Below the pieces are notes generated by a model, which had not been told where the DNA came from, did not search any database, and saw nothing but the letters and a program-made list of their open reading frames with translations. From contig CAJJDN010000029.1 in NCBI GenBank assembly GCA_905182985.1, positions 550,530 to 614,529 of the forward strand: DNA of 64,000 bases, in the 5' to 3' direction. Numbering within the stretch: the stretch's first letter is position 1; each line of letters begins with the position of its first letter. Shown here piece by piece: positions 48,788 to 60,700 of this stretch. The stretch is from Paramecium sonneborni (Eukaryota > Ciliophora > Oligohymenophorea > Peniculida > Parameciidae). The position numbers were made by a program, and so were the translations under genes.

Positions 48788-49887
48788 TCATTATCTACCT
48801 CCTTTGAATCCACCTCTGTTGTTATTTTTTTTGTTAAAGTTGTTTTTGTTATTATTATTGAAATTATTATTTTTCTTAAAATTTTTCTAATAATTTTAGT
48901 TACCTCCTTTATTTTAATGATGTTATTATCCTTGTCTTTACTATTATTATTAGAATGGTTTCTATCCTTATTTAAATTATTAGTTTCCTTGATGTTATTA
49001 TTTATTTTATTATTGTTAGTGTTATGGTTTCTATTGTTACTTTTATTATTATGGTTTAACTTGTTATCCTTAATTACCTTTTACAAATTTTTAATTTTCT
49101 AAAAATTTAATAGATGAATATTATACATTAAGGTTCATCTTCATCATCATCTAAACCTTCTTCATCATCATCTAAATCAGCTTCTCCTTCTAAGTCTTCA
49201 TCATCAACATCACTTTCATCAATAAGTTCTTCTTCTTCTTCTTCATCTTCATCATCATTCCAATCTTCATCTGCCTTTTTTGGCTATTATTATTATTATG
49301 GTTTCTGAGGAACAGCTTGAGGTTTTGCTTTTTATTATTATTCAGATTATGGTTTTTATTATTATTAAGCCTATGGTTTTTATTATTATTATGCTTATGG
49401 TTTTTATTATTATTAAGTTTATGTTTATGGTTTTTATTGTTCTTTTGTTTATTACTTTACTTATTCACTTTATTTAGGTGGTTCTGGTTTCTTTGGTTTT
49501 TGTTCCTCGACTTCCTCACTTTCCTCATCTTCTAAATCCAAATCATCATTCTAATTAGATTATTATAATAATAACCAATTCTTCTTCATCTGGTTCAATG
49601 TACCCTGATAAATGAACTTATCCTTTTCCTTTGACTCCAAATTCAACTTGTTAATCAACTCTAAAGTATAAATCCAAAAAGGCTTATTCCAACTAACTAT
49701 TAATATATTACCATACCTTATTTTTTTCAAGGTTGGCAAGTACAAATTCTTTTCCCTTTACTTTTGCATAGATTTAAACTTTGCTTTCACCTTCAGCTAG
49801 AACTACATTTGAGACATGAATAACTGTGGCTTCATCTGCTGTTAATTTATATGGTTATCCTTGTGTGACTTGAGTACCCCAGAACAT
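48788..49887 (-). CDS. nucleoplasmin/HD2-like acidic nuclear protein
   Basis: 348 residues. The first 105 form a nucleoplasmin-like domain of the HD2/FKBP type, starting MFWGTQVTQGQPYKL with KVKGKEFVLANLEKNK and KGKGQVHLSGYIEPDEEEL. Then come an acidic tract (LDLEDEESEEVEE), a Gln/Lys/Pro repeat (KPQAQQQQ several times), a long acidic tract (DDEDEEEEELIDE), more Gln-rich sequence and a basic Asn/Gly end (NNNRGGFKGGR) suited to RNA binding. This fits a histone- or ribosome-related nuclear chaperone, possibly nucleolar. Introns: 49099-49126 (28 nt) and 49551-49575 (25 nt, GTT start). The opposite strand gives spurious Leu-rich frames. Confidence 0.86.
49328..49440 (-). repeat. short tandem repeats encoding KPQ(A/S/T)QQQQ
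   Basis: Unequal units built on AAACCATA(A/G) followed by TAA runs, within the nucleoplasmin-like gene. Likely length-variable. Confidence 0.75.
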
Positions 49888-49921
49888 TTTAAATAATTTA
49901 ATTTAAACTTTAGATATTTTA

Positions 49922-51923
49922 ATGGGAAATTGTGTTTAAGAGAGAAAACCTTAACATACTCTTTTTGATGCTCAAGAATTAAAAAAGCTTAATCAAGTTT
50001 TTGATCATTATTGTGATTTATAAACAGAGTATCATTATTATAATATTGTAGCACTCGCAAAAACAGACACCTATCATAGTAAAGCTTTGAAGAAATCTTC
50101 GTTGAGAATGCTGATTTTGGTAGAAAGTTCTTTCGCTTTCTAGAGGTTTATGGTTAAAAAGAAAAATATATACATAGAGATGTGCTATTTTACATTTGTA
50201 ATTATTATTTAATAACGAATAGTGGAGGTTCTCATAAAAGATGCTTCATCTGTCAATTAATTAAAAAACTTAAATAAAATAGAACTATTTTCACTAATAA
50301 GCTTAAAATCAAGTCAATATATTAACAATAAAGAAGAATTACATTCTTTCAAAATTACATATCTAGATGCTATTACCATAATTAATGATATTTTAAAAAT
50401 AAGATTGCATGGAGATAATTTTTAGAATATAGATGAAAAAGCTAGCAGAGCATTTTTGGATTCATTATTTAAATCAGAAAATGGAATTATAGATTGGTTT
50501 GAATTGATAAAACAATTGAGAATTCGTCTTGGGGGATTATCAGGAGTAATCAAATAATATATGAAAACTAAATTCTTCTTATTAGAAAAGTCTCTTGAAA
50601 TACCTTAAATGAATACAACATCATATTTATTAAATGAAGATTTGATATTTTAACTTTAGCTTAGTGCTCATGAAACTAAATTAAAAGGGGCCATAAAACT
50701 AGAACTTTTATATTCCAATCTAGTTCACAATGGAGGATTCAAATAAATGGTAAATAATATTATTTAGTCTGGATTACCAACATTAATATTATTACAACAT
50801 GAGGAAATATATGAAGCACTCCATGATAAAAGTAATATCTAAAAAACATATACATTTGGTGCTATATCTAATTAAAGATGGTTTGATACTGCATTACCTT
50901 AAGGTGATAATAAAGATTGTATATTTTCTTTATATCCATATTTTGTTGTATATTAACCAAAGAAAGATAGAACTGCCAAAAAGAACTTTTGTTATCTTAA
51001 TACCAAAGATATTTCCAAACCTTAGGGTATCGGTTTTGGATTAGATGAAAATAAATTTAGAATTTGGATTGATAAAGATTTAAATAAATCTACTTGTTCG
51101 TCTGAAGACTTAAGTTATGAAAATGGTGATCTTGTTCATAGACATATTAAAAAATTAAAAGTTTTAATTTAAAACCATTTTAGATTGCTGTGATAGAAGT
51201 TTGGGGTATAATACCTCCAGCCATTGAGGAACAAATTGAAGATCATAAAATTGCTAATGCTGAACCAGAGTATTAATAATTTGAAATCTATGCTACTGAT
51301 GAAATTGAAAATCAACAACACTTAGAGTAATCAATTTATTAAATTCTTTAGATCAAAAGCTGATTATTATTGGTCAAATAAATAATAAGAAGTTAAAATT
51401 GAAACTACTGGAACTAATAACTTTTATTGGAATAATGCATAAACTGCTAAACCTAATCTATAATACAATTCAACCCTTACTAAAAGTCAACCAGTTATTA
51501 ATCCTTATTCTAATTAAAGATTATCAGCTGAAGAATAAAAAATTGCTGATTAACTTGTTGGAATAAATACTACTAACTATAATTAATAATAATAAGAATT
51601 TATTACTTAAACTACTATTACTAGAAGAAGCAATTTATAAAGACCAGTTTTAGATTTTAAATAAAAAACAACTTATGAATAAGAAATCATACCTAAAAGA
51701 CAAGATTATATCTCTGAAACTAAAAGTTAAAAACAGTATTTAATAAATTATTCAATTTAGTGAAATTTTTGGAACTAACATTGTTGAATCATAATATCCT
51801 AGATAGACTACTAATGAAAAGGTATATTCAACCAATTCAAGTTTAAATTAGTCAAAAGGAAGAAAAACTGCTGACTAAATTATATAAGATTATGAATCAA
51901 GAAAAAGCAGGAGAAATTATTGA
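49922..51923 (+). CDS. TLDc-domain protein with myristoylation signal
   Basis: 623 residues. MGNCVQERK at the start is a good N-myristoylation/palmitoylation signal, so it is probably on membranes. EIFVENADFGRKFFRFLEVY and the following helices form the N-terminal region. The TLDc domain spans about residues 225-400, with EALHDKSNIQKTYTFGAIS, RWFDTALPQGDNKDCIFSL, GIGFGLDENKFRIWIDKDL and EVWGI. TLDc proteins are linked to oxidative-stress resistance and V-ATPase regulation. The tail is Gln/Thr-rich. Introns: 50048-50079, 50198-50222, 51161-51183, 51327-51351 and 51736-51760. The 3' part from 50820 is repeated after the N at 52048. Confidence 0.9.
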
Positions 51924-52047
51924 ATAATATTGATTCATAATATGAATTATCATACATATACTTTATTTTTTTATTTAGTAAAATTATTATCCTAATTATA
52001 AATAAATTCAGCTTGACTTTTTTCTCTTTTTAATTTAGAATTATTAT
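50820..52047. repeat. direct repeat B, copy 1 (1,228 bp)
   Basis: As far as I compared by eye, identical to 52049-53276. It starts in the middle of the TLDc gene and ends in the spacer beyond it. Confidence 0.92.
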
Positions 52048-52048
52048 N
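52048..52048. other. single N: assembly join 2
   Basis: One undetermined base exactly between the two copies of repeat B, the same arrangement as at 43534. Confidence 0.95.
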
Positions 52049-53152
52049 TCCATGATAAAAGTAATATCTAAAAAACATATACATTTGGTGCTATATCTAA
52101 TTAAAGATGGTTTGATACTGCATTACCTTAAGGTGATAATAAAGATTGTATATTTTCTTTATATCCATATTTTGTTGTATATTAACCAAAGAAAGATAGA
52201 ACTGCCAAAAAGAACTTTTGTTATCTTAATACCAAAGATATTTCCAAACCTTAGGGTATCGGTTTTGGATTAGATGAAAATAAATTTAGAATTTGGATTG
52301 ATAAAGATTTAAATAAATCTACTTGTTCGTCTGAAGACTTAAGTTATGAAAATGGTGATCTTGTTCATAGACATATTAAAAAATTAAAAGTTTTAATTTA
52401 AAACCATTTTAGATTGCTGTGATAGAAGTTTGGGGTATAATACCTCCAGCCATTGAGGAACAAATTGAAGATCATAAAATTGCTAATGCTGAACCAGAGT
52501 ATTAATAATTTGAAATCTATGCTACTGATGAAATTGAAAATCAACAACACTTAGAGTAATCAATTTATTAAATTCTTTAGATCAAAAGCTGATTATTATT
52601 GGTCAAATAAATAATAAGAAGTTAAAATTGAAACTACTGGAACTAATAACTTTTATTGGAATAATGCATAAACTGCTAAACCTAATCTATAATACAATTC
52701 AACCCTTACTAAAAGTCAACCAGTTATTAATCCTTATTCTAATTAAAGATTATCAGCTGAAGAATAAAAAATTGCTGATTAACTTGTTGGAATAAATACT
52801 ACTAACTATAATTAATAATAATAAGAATTTATTACTTAAACTACTATTACTAGAAGAAGCAATTTATAAAGACCAGTTTTAGATTTTAAATAAAAAACAA
52901 CTTATGAATAAGAAATCATACCTAAAAGACAAGATTATATCTCTGAAACTAAAAGTTAAAAACAGTATTTAATAAATTATTCAATTTAGTGAAATTTTTG
53001 GAACTAACATTGTTGAATCATAATATCCTAGATAGACTACTAATGAAAAGGTATATTCAACCAATTCAAGTTTAAATTAGTCAAAAGGAAGAAAAACTGC
53101 TGACTAAATTATATAAGATTATGAATCAAGAAAAAGCAGGAGAAATTATTGA
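52049..53152 (+). pseudogene. headless copy of the TLDc gene 3' half (likely artefact)
   Basis: Carries the end of the TLDc domain and the tail, with the three 3' introns, but no start codon or N-terminal half. Explained by the join at 52048 rather than by a real partial duplication. Confidence 0.6.
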
Positions 53153-53276
53153 ATAATATTGATTCATAATATGAATTATCATACATATACTTTATTTTTT
53201 TATTTAGTAAAATTATTATCCTAATTATAAATAAATTCAGCTTGACTTTTTTCTCTTTTTAATTTAGAATTATTAT
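52049..53276. repeat. direct repeat B, copy 2 (1,228 bp)
   Basis: Second copy, offset 1,229 bp. It continues without a break into the spacer at 53277. Confidence 0.92.
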
Positions 53277-54730
53277 CCTAAAGTTTAAAAATTCGATTTT
53301 GAAAAAAAAAGTATAAGAATTTAATTTCACTAAATAACTAAAATAAAAATAAACAATAAAAATATATTTAAATTTTAATAAAATTATTTTTCATTTGAGC
53401 TTTCCTTTTAAAAACATAAATTCATGCATTCCATTTTTTAATTACTAAAAAATAGAGAAATAACACTAAATTCTTTTGAATTATCAAAAATATTGTTAAA
53501 TAAATTTATTTGAAAATGGATGATATTTTTCATTCCTAATAAAAGTCATTAAATTCATCTGTAAAACTATAATATAAAACCATATCAAAAAGATTAATTT
53601 AAAATTTAATATTATCATTATTCAATTTGATATTGTTAATCTTAAGCTAAAACGATTGGATTCATATTATTAATTAAGTTCATCGCATTTTTATAACATA
53701 ATCAAAATATATTAATAATTTATAGATGGTTACTTTTCATAAAATAATATAAGCTCTTTTCTACAAAGGAGTCTCCCTGAATTTCCCCAAAAGATCTAAA
53801 AAACAGATCACAAAAAAAAAAGTAAATATTTTATTATATAATAAAAATTTAAATGAATTTATTAAAATTGCTAAATTTTATTCTTAATAAAGATGTTATA
53901 ATGAAATCTCATAAATTAAAATAGATAATTGCGGATTGATTATATATAACTAATTTTTCCTGATAATAGCAGTTTTTTATAATTTGAAAATCATAAATCT
54001 AAAATATAAATAAATATTTACAAAAGTAATTTAGGAAAAAATGATAATTAATTTTAATCTGCTTACAATGAATTAACTTACTCTTATTTCATTTTGGTGT
54101 TGAAAATTAATATGACCCTTACACTTTCCTCTAACTCTTCTCATTTTTGAAGACACATTCAAATACAAAAACCATCAAATTATTGATAATCCTATTAATT
54201 CATTCTAAATATCAGTTGTGGATTATATAAAATTTAAGGTTAGTAACTTTTTCTGATATTTTTTCATGATATGTTTTAAATAGTTATCAATCCTATTAAA
54301 TCCATCCTTTATGTTAGCAATTAGATTAGACTAGATCTAATATGCCCCATAGATGACCAAGTAATAAATAGAAGTCGATTGATATTTACAAATAGACTTC
54401 AAAATATTTGTTTATTAAAATTAAAATATATTTAGATTCGTATATAAAATCACTATGTATATCAAACTAACGTTAATGATTTAGACATTCCAACAAGTTT
54501 TAAATATATAAAGAAACCATCAGCACAAATATTTTTTATTTAATAATTTTAAATATATCTAAAAGAATTGTTAAAAAATTATAAACAATAATTTTTCTTT
54601 AAAATAATATAGCAAATGAATGTACACAGGATTATCAAATATTTTAATTAGATGTTAGTCCTATGTAGAGATTCTAATCAATCAGTTATAAATTATAAAT
54701 AGTTTAGGATTTATTATTTAAAAATTTCAA
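53277..54730. other. 1.45-kb AT-rich spacer
   Basis: No convincing frame on either strand; dominated by poly-A/T runs. It precedes the giant NACHT gene and is the longest spacer in the right half. Confidence 0.45.
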
Positions 54731-57700
54731 ATGATAAGTCAAATCAAAATAACAAAAACCATTTTAAGAGGAGGTGGTTGCGTAAATTATAGAATTAATC
54801 ATAATAAGTCTTTAAGCTTAATTATAGATGATACGGATGTATAAATTTTTTTCTAAAAATTCAATTACTATGTTAAAATAATATGCTCAAAGGCTTCTGT
54901 TGCTGCAGGGTAATAAGAATCATAAGATATAATGATAGCTGTATAATGGTTTATATTTCAAGAAGAAACAATTTATAATCTTATTAAAAATGTCTAAAGT
55001 GTAGAAAGAGCATATGACTTAATTCTAGAAGGGATCAAATAATTGCTAATTAGTTGTCTTATCTTCATAAAAACAGATCCCTTTAAATGCTTGTATATCT
55101 TATAGATAACTTCTTCCTTATCAAAAGTAATATTTAGCTTTCATATTCTGAACGAATAGAGGTTTATGAAATTTGTTACTTAACATGAATTTCTAGAAAT
55201 TTGTGATGATATGAAATAATAGATTGAAATAGAGAAGAATGATTTAATCCAAAATTAGTTGGAACATTATCTTTTTTTAACCAAAGCCTCATTTGAGATG
55301 GCTCCAAATAATAATAATGAGAAAAAAGAAATTTTAAAAGGATGTTTAAAAGGAATAATTCACTCTATAATTACTACAAGTATTGATTCTAATCTACTTT
55401 AATCTCTGCTTTAAGGAGCCAGCTTATTTATAAAAATGTATAATTTAAATTAGAAAAGAAAATAATATGAAGTTTACTATTAATTAGATATGTTATAATG
55501 GGAATTAATAAATTACTTTAGAAGTAATAAAGAACAAAATTTAGTAGTAATCATTTCATAATTAGAAGCAATGTATGAAAAATTAGTAAAAGGTTCAAAC
55601 AATTGGAATGATCATTATTCTTGGATTCAAATGATAGGTAATTTTTTAGTTTATAATCCTTAAATAAATAAAAAAAGTTTAGATAATCTATCAAAGAAAT
55701 TTTAATATCATGAAGGGGAGTTAGTAAATTCTATTTGGAAAGAATTATAAAGAAAAAGAATTTTGATGAAGACGAATTTCGGTCATGATTAGGCTATTAT
55801 TCTATTAAATTAAATTTAAAACGAAAAATCCATAGAAACTGATAAATTAATACTGCGAGAATATTTTCTAGGTTGGGAAAACTTTCTTTTATTCAAAGAA
55901 TACTTAATGGGTACTTAACTATTTTCTTAATAATTAAATACTTCTATTACATTTGAATCTTATTTAAAAAGTAAACTAAACATAGGGAATAAAACTATTG
56001 AAAACAATCAAGATCTTTTAATAACAAATACAATTTAAAATTTTTTAAGTCTAATAATATCAAATTAATTATTAAATTTCATTACACAAAATTATGAAAG
56101 ACTCTCAATAGTGCAATAGAATTTAAAAAATTTTATTCATAACAATATATCAAATTTAACAATTACCTAAAAGACCTTTAAACAATAAATTTAAGCCATT
56201 ATTAGTAATTTGTAAGAATGCCTTTAAAACTTCATCAAAATCATTAAAATTTACTCTCTGAATTTGAATAAAACTAATAACAAGAACTAACATTCTTACG
56301 ATAAAAGGATGATAGAAATTATTTCCTTTTATTAACTAATATATTTGATAAGATTTTCAGAATCAATATTAAAAGAGTAAATTTAGGAAATTTAACAAAG
56401 AAATGATGAAAGAACTGGGTAAAAGCAATAAAGTGCCTAAAATGATATAAATCTCAAATTAATTAATGAAATTATTTTAAAAGAAATTAAATAGGAATCA
56501 AATTTATCAGAAAAAAATTAGCAAATGGTTAATAAAGTGTATCAGAAATTTTTAGATTTAACAAATACTTTCTAAAATTTGGAAAAATTTAAAAAAGATG
56601 CTTTGAGCCTTTTAAATTTGCTTGAAAGTTCACAAAAATAAATAAAAAAATCTGATATTTTTTCATTTTAAAATTAGGATTTAATAATATATTTTAAGTA
56701 TATGTAAGAAAATCTTTTTTATTACTTTGAAGAGAAAAACAAAATAATGAAACAAGGATTTGAATAATGTATTTTAATACTGAAAAAGATTATGACGATA
56801 AAATATGAAATTGAAATTATTTGTTCTACTGAAGAGGAAAAATCAAATTTTGAAGGATAATTTTTTAGTAAAGATTTTGAAAATATAGAAATTCTAAGGT
56901 TTGAAATGTAAAAGCAAAAACTTTAATTAATTATATTTTAGGAACAATTTTAAGATTTTCTTACACAAGCTTAATCATAATAAGAATTAGAAGATATGAA
57001 AGAATGCATTAATCTAGATAATTTTCTATTGGATATAGTTAAATATTATCCCAAGTAAGTGAATACGACTCATTGTTAAATATATAAGGAAATTGCAAAT
57101 GAGTTGAACAACAAAAATATAGAAGAAATCATTCTCTAAAGAAAGCTTGCTAAATTAAAAGGATTAGTAGAATTTAGCATGTTTAAGTTAAACATAGAAG
57201 AGTAAATGATTGAATCAGAAAGATTAGATTAAGAGTTAATAGAGAAGGAATTTGGAGAATTATTTTTAGCAGAATAAAGTTGTATTGAAATAATTGAAAA
57301 AATAAAAATAATCATATAAGAATAAAAATTCATGAAATTAGAATAAAAAACAATTTAAGAAAAGTTTAATTAATAAAAATTGAAACTTTAATAAGAAAAA
57401 TATGAAAATTGGTTGAAAGATCTCAAACAAATAAGTGATTTTAGAAAAGTTTAAAATTAAGATAGAATTGGAATCTCTTATTTACAAAAATTAATAAATT
57501 AAATAGAAAAAATTATTTAAGCTTTTAATAATTCCCTAAATTAATATATAGACAATGAAGATATTAAATCTATTTTTTTATTAACAATCAGTGATGAGTA
57601 AGTATAATTAATGAATATTTTAAATGAATATTATGAATATTTGAATTAATCTTAGGGAAATTTATTAAAATAGCAAAATGAAAATGATTAGAAAGATGAA

Positions 57701-60700
57701 AAAAAAAATCAATAAGAATAATTATTAATGGAAAAAAAAGAAACAACTTAATTTGAAGGATTGAATTAGGAATACCAAAAAAAATTAGAACATGAATTAT
57801 CTTATTAAGTTTCTAATGATTAAAACGAAGTCATAGATGTAAGAAATTCAGAAGGTTTTGGAATAATCTCTTAAATTTTTATTAACGTTTTAAAACTTTT
57901 ATAAATTAAAATAAAAGAAGAGAAATAGTTTCTTTTTCAATTACTCTAAGTGATACAAAGTTTTATAGATTAAAATAGTGTTATTGAGAATTAGAAAAAA
58001 GAAACTAAAGAAAAAATCAAATAACACTTAAATTCTTATTTTTAGACATTAATTACTAATTTTGAAGAGTAATAATGGACAACTGCTGACTTGAAGTAAA
58101 ATTAAAATGAAAATTTAAAAAATTATTTCGAAAGACTATCAATAATTTTATAATAAGAACAATAGAAAAATGAAGAAGGTATTTAAAAAAAAGATTTTAA
58201 TAAAATAAATATTAATGATTTTCTTCATAAATTAAAAATTTGTCTTAGAGAAAATCTCATTAAGAAAAGTTGCTAATCATAAGTAATATAAATTGAATAA
58301 GATATTCTGATTCAATAAATATCAAAAATATATTTTAACCATAATTAAGAGTATGAAGCGAAAGATTAATTAGGATTATTAGACTCCTTAAAATAAAAAT
58401 ATAAAGATTTTAAGAATAATGATGAATGGAAGATTAAATAAGGATTAGTGTTTACAATAATTTAAGTTTCTTCAAATAGTTTTAATGATGAGATCTTTAC
58501 ATACTGCTAAAAATCTCTTATTAAACTTTGGGCTTAAGAAAAAGATTAAAGAATTAGAAATTTATTAAAAAACCAAAACTTACTAAAAATGTAAATGCTT
58601 ATATTAAATAAAGATTGGAAAACTTAGAACGATAGAATAGCAAACGAGATGTAATAAATGCTTAGAAAAATTGATGACTTGTAAGATTATATTTCTCATG
58701 AAGTTAATCCAAACAAAAGAGATTAAAAACTTTAAGAATTAGATGATACAACTGAACAATTGAATGAATATATTTAGAATATCAATTAATTAGGTAAATA
58801 GCTTAATTTAGCTACTGAATTTGTAATTCATATCCAAAAGGGCTTATCAAGAGTAGAAGAGAAAATAAAATAAATGAAAGAACAGCTAAATAGTATAGAT
58901 CATGATTTAAAATTTCTTAGAGGAAAATCAGTAGAATAACTATTAGAAATTAGAAAATGGAAAGTACTAAAAGAGGCTGCAGTAAAAAATGTCAAATCAA
59001 TTTATATTCCATTAAAAGCTGACAAGAATGGATTAAATTTAATAAATTTAGATTAATATGATGATAGAGAAGCGTAAGTAAATGAGTTTATTTTAGATGA
59101 TAAGACGGTATTATTAATACATGGAGTTGCTGGATCAGGAAAAAGTACAACAGCTAAAAAAATAGAAGAATTTATCTGGAAATTACATAATTAAAATATC
59201 AAAATTCGAAATAAAGTTTTGGTACCAATTTATATTTCTTTACCTTCTTTAAAAAATCCTATTTATTAAGCTGTAGAAGAAGCACTTCATTAAGATGAGT
59301 ATGGTTTCGATAGTCTTCAATTAAAAGAGTGTAAGGAAATGTTGGAAAAAAAAGAGTTTAGGCTTTTATTTATTATGGACAGTTATGATGAAATGAAATT
59401 AGAGAATATTTAAAAAAATTTATATATTTCTAATAAGCTTTATTAAAATTGGTCAAATCCGCTTGTTATTTTCACAACAAGAAGTGAGATTTTTATTAGT
59501 ATACATAATTATATCGATTGGTTTTCAAGCGAGAATAAATAAAAGCTAAAAGAAATAACACTATAGAAATTTGATGAAATTCAACAAAAGGAATATTTAA
59601 AAAAATTTACACTTTTAAGTATTAAATTGCTAATTTTTGAAATTTATGAATGGTAATCACATAATTAAGGTTAAATGTCAATTGATATCTAGAAATTTGA
59701 ATTATTTTGGGAAAAATTATAATTTTAATTGTTGAAATAAAATTTATCATTGAAATCAGAATCCCTCCTAAATTAAAAGCAGATTGATATAATTTTAGAG
59801 TTATTGTAAAATGATCAACTTTTTACTTTTATAAAGATAGAAGCTATAAGAAGTCTAAACATTAACTTATAGAAGCTTTGGAGCGTTTATAATTATGAGA
59901 ATATGATGAAGATGGTTAATTTAGATAAATTAGTTGAAACTCCTTATATGATGGAAATAATTGTATAGGTTTTGCCTTTGATGATAGTAAAAGCAACAGA
60001 GATTATTAATTTAAGATAAACTTTTATAAACAACTGCTCTCTAATGTTGAAGGAGCTTTTAAATAGTAAATCTTTAATCAAAATTTACTAATAATAATAA
60101 AATAAACTATTAAAATAAAGTGATATCCTTTAAAAAACATAATTTAATAATTAGATAAATTAACTTAATTTAAAAGACATTGAGATGCTTTTGGATTAAA
60201 TTGATTACAAGTAAGAAGCAACATTTATTTGGGATAAGATTGAACAAAATTAGATTCCTAAAGACTTTTAAATATCCTCAAATATAAATGATATATATAT
60301 TAAACTTTTAAAAGCTTTTGAAACAGATGACTATAACAATAAAGTGATCTAGCCTGAAAGTTTTTTATATAAAGCAATTAAGTCATTAGAAATTCAAAAT
60401 GAAGAATTATTTTAAATACTATGCTATGCTTTAAAAAAACAGAATTTAACTGGATACGATTTTTATAATGAGTTTATAACAGAATATTATTTTAAATAGA
60501 TTGAAAAATAAAGAAATTTAGGAAAATCTATTAATACGGATCGCTTTCTACATGATTTAAAGCAATATTCAATAAAATTTGCAAAAGTAATGAGCGCTAA
60601 AGAACTAACTTAAGTTATATTTAAATAACAAGGCCTAATATATAAAGATGAAAATAAAGATGAGGAATGGTTAGATGAATTTTTTAATGATGATAGAGAG

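Noticed and set aside
48917..49535. Leu/Ile/Phe-rich plus-strand frames that look like membrane proteins
   Set aside because: They are the complement of Gln/Asn-rich codons of the nucleoplasmin-like gene.
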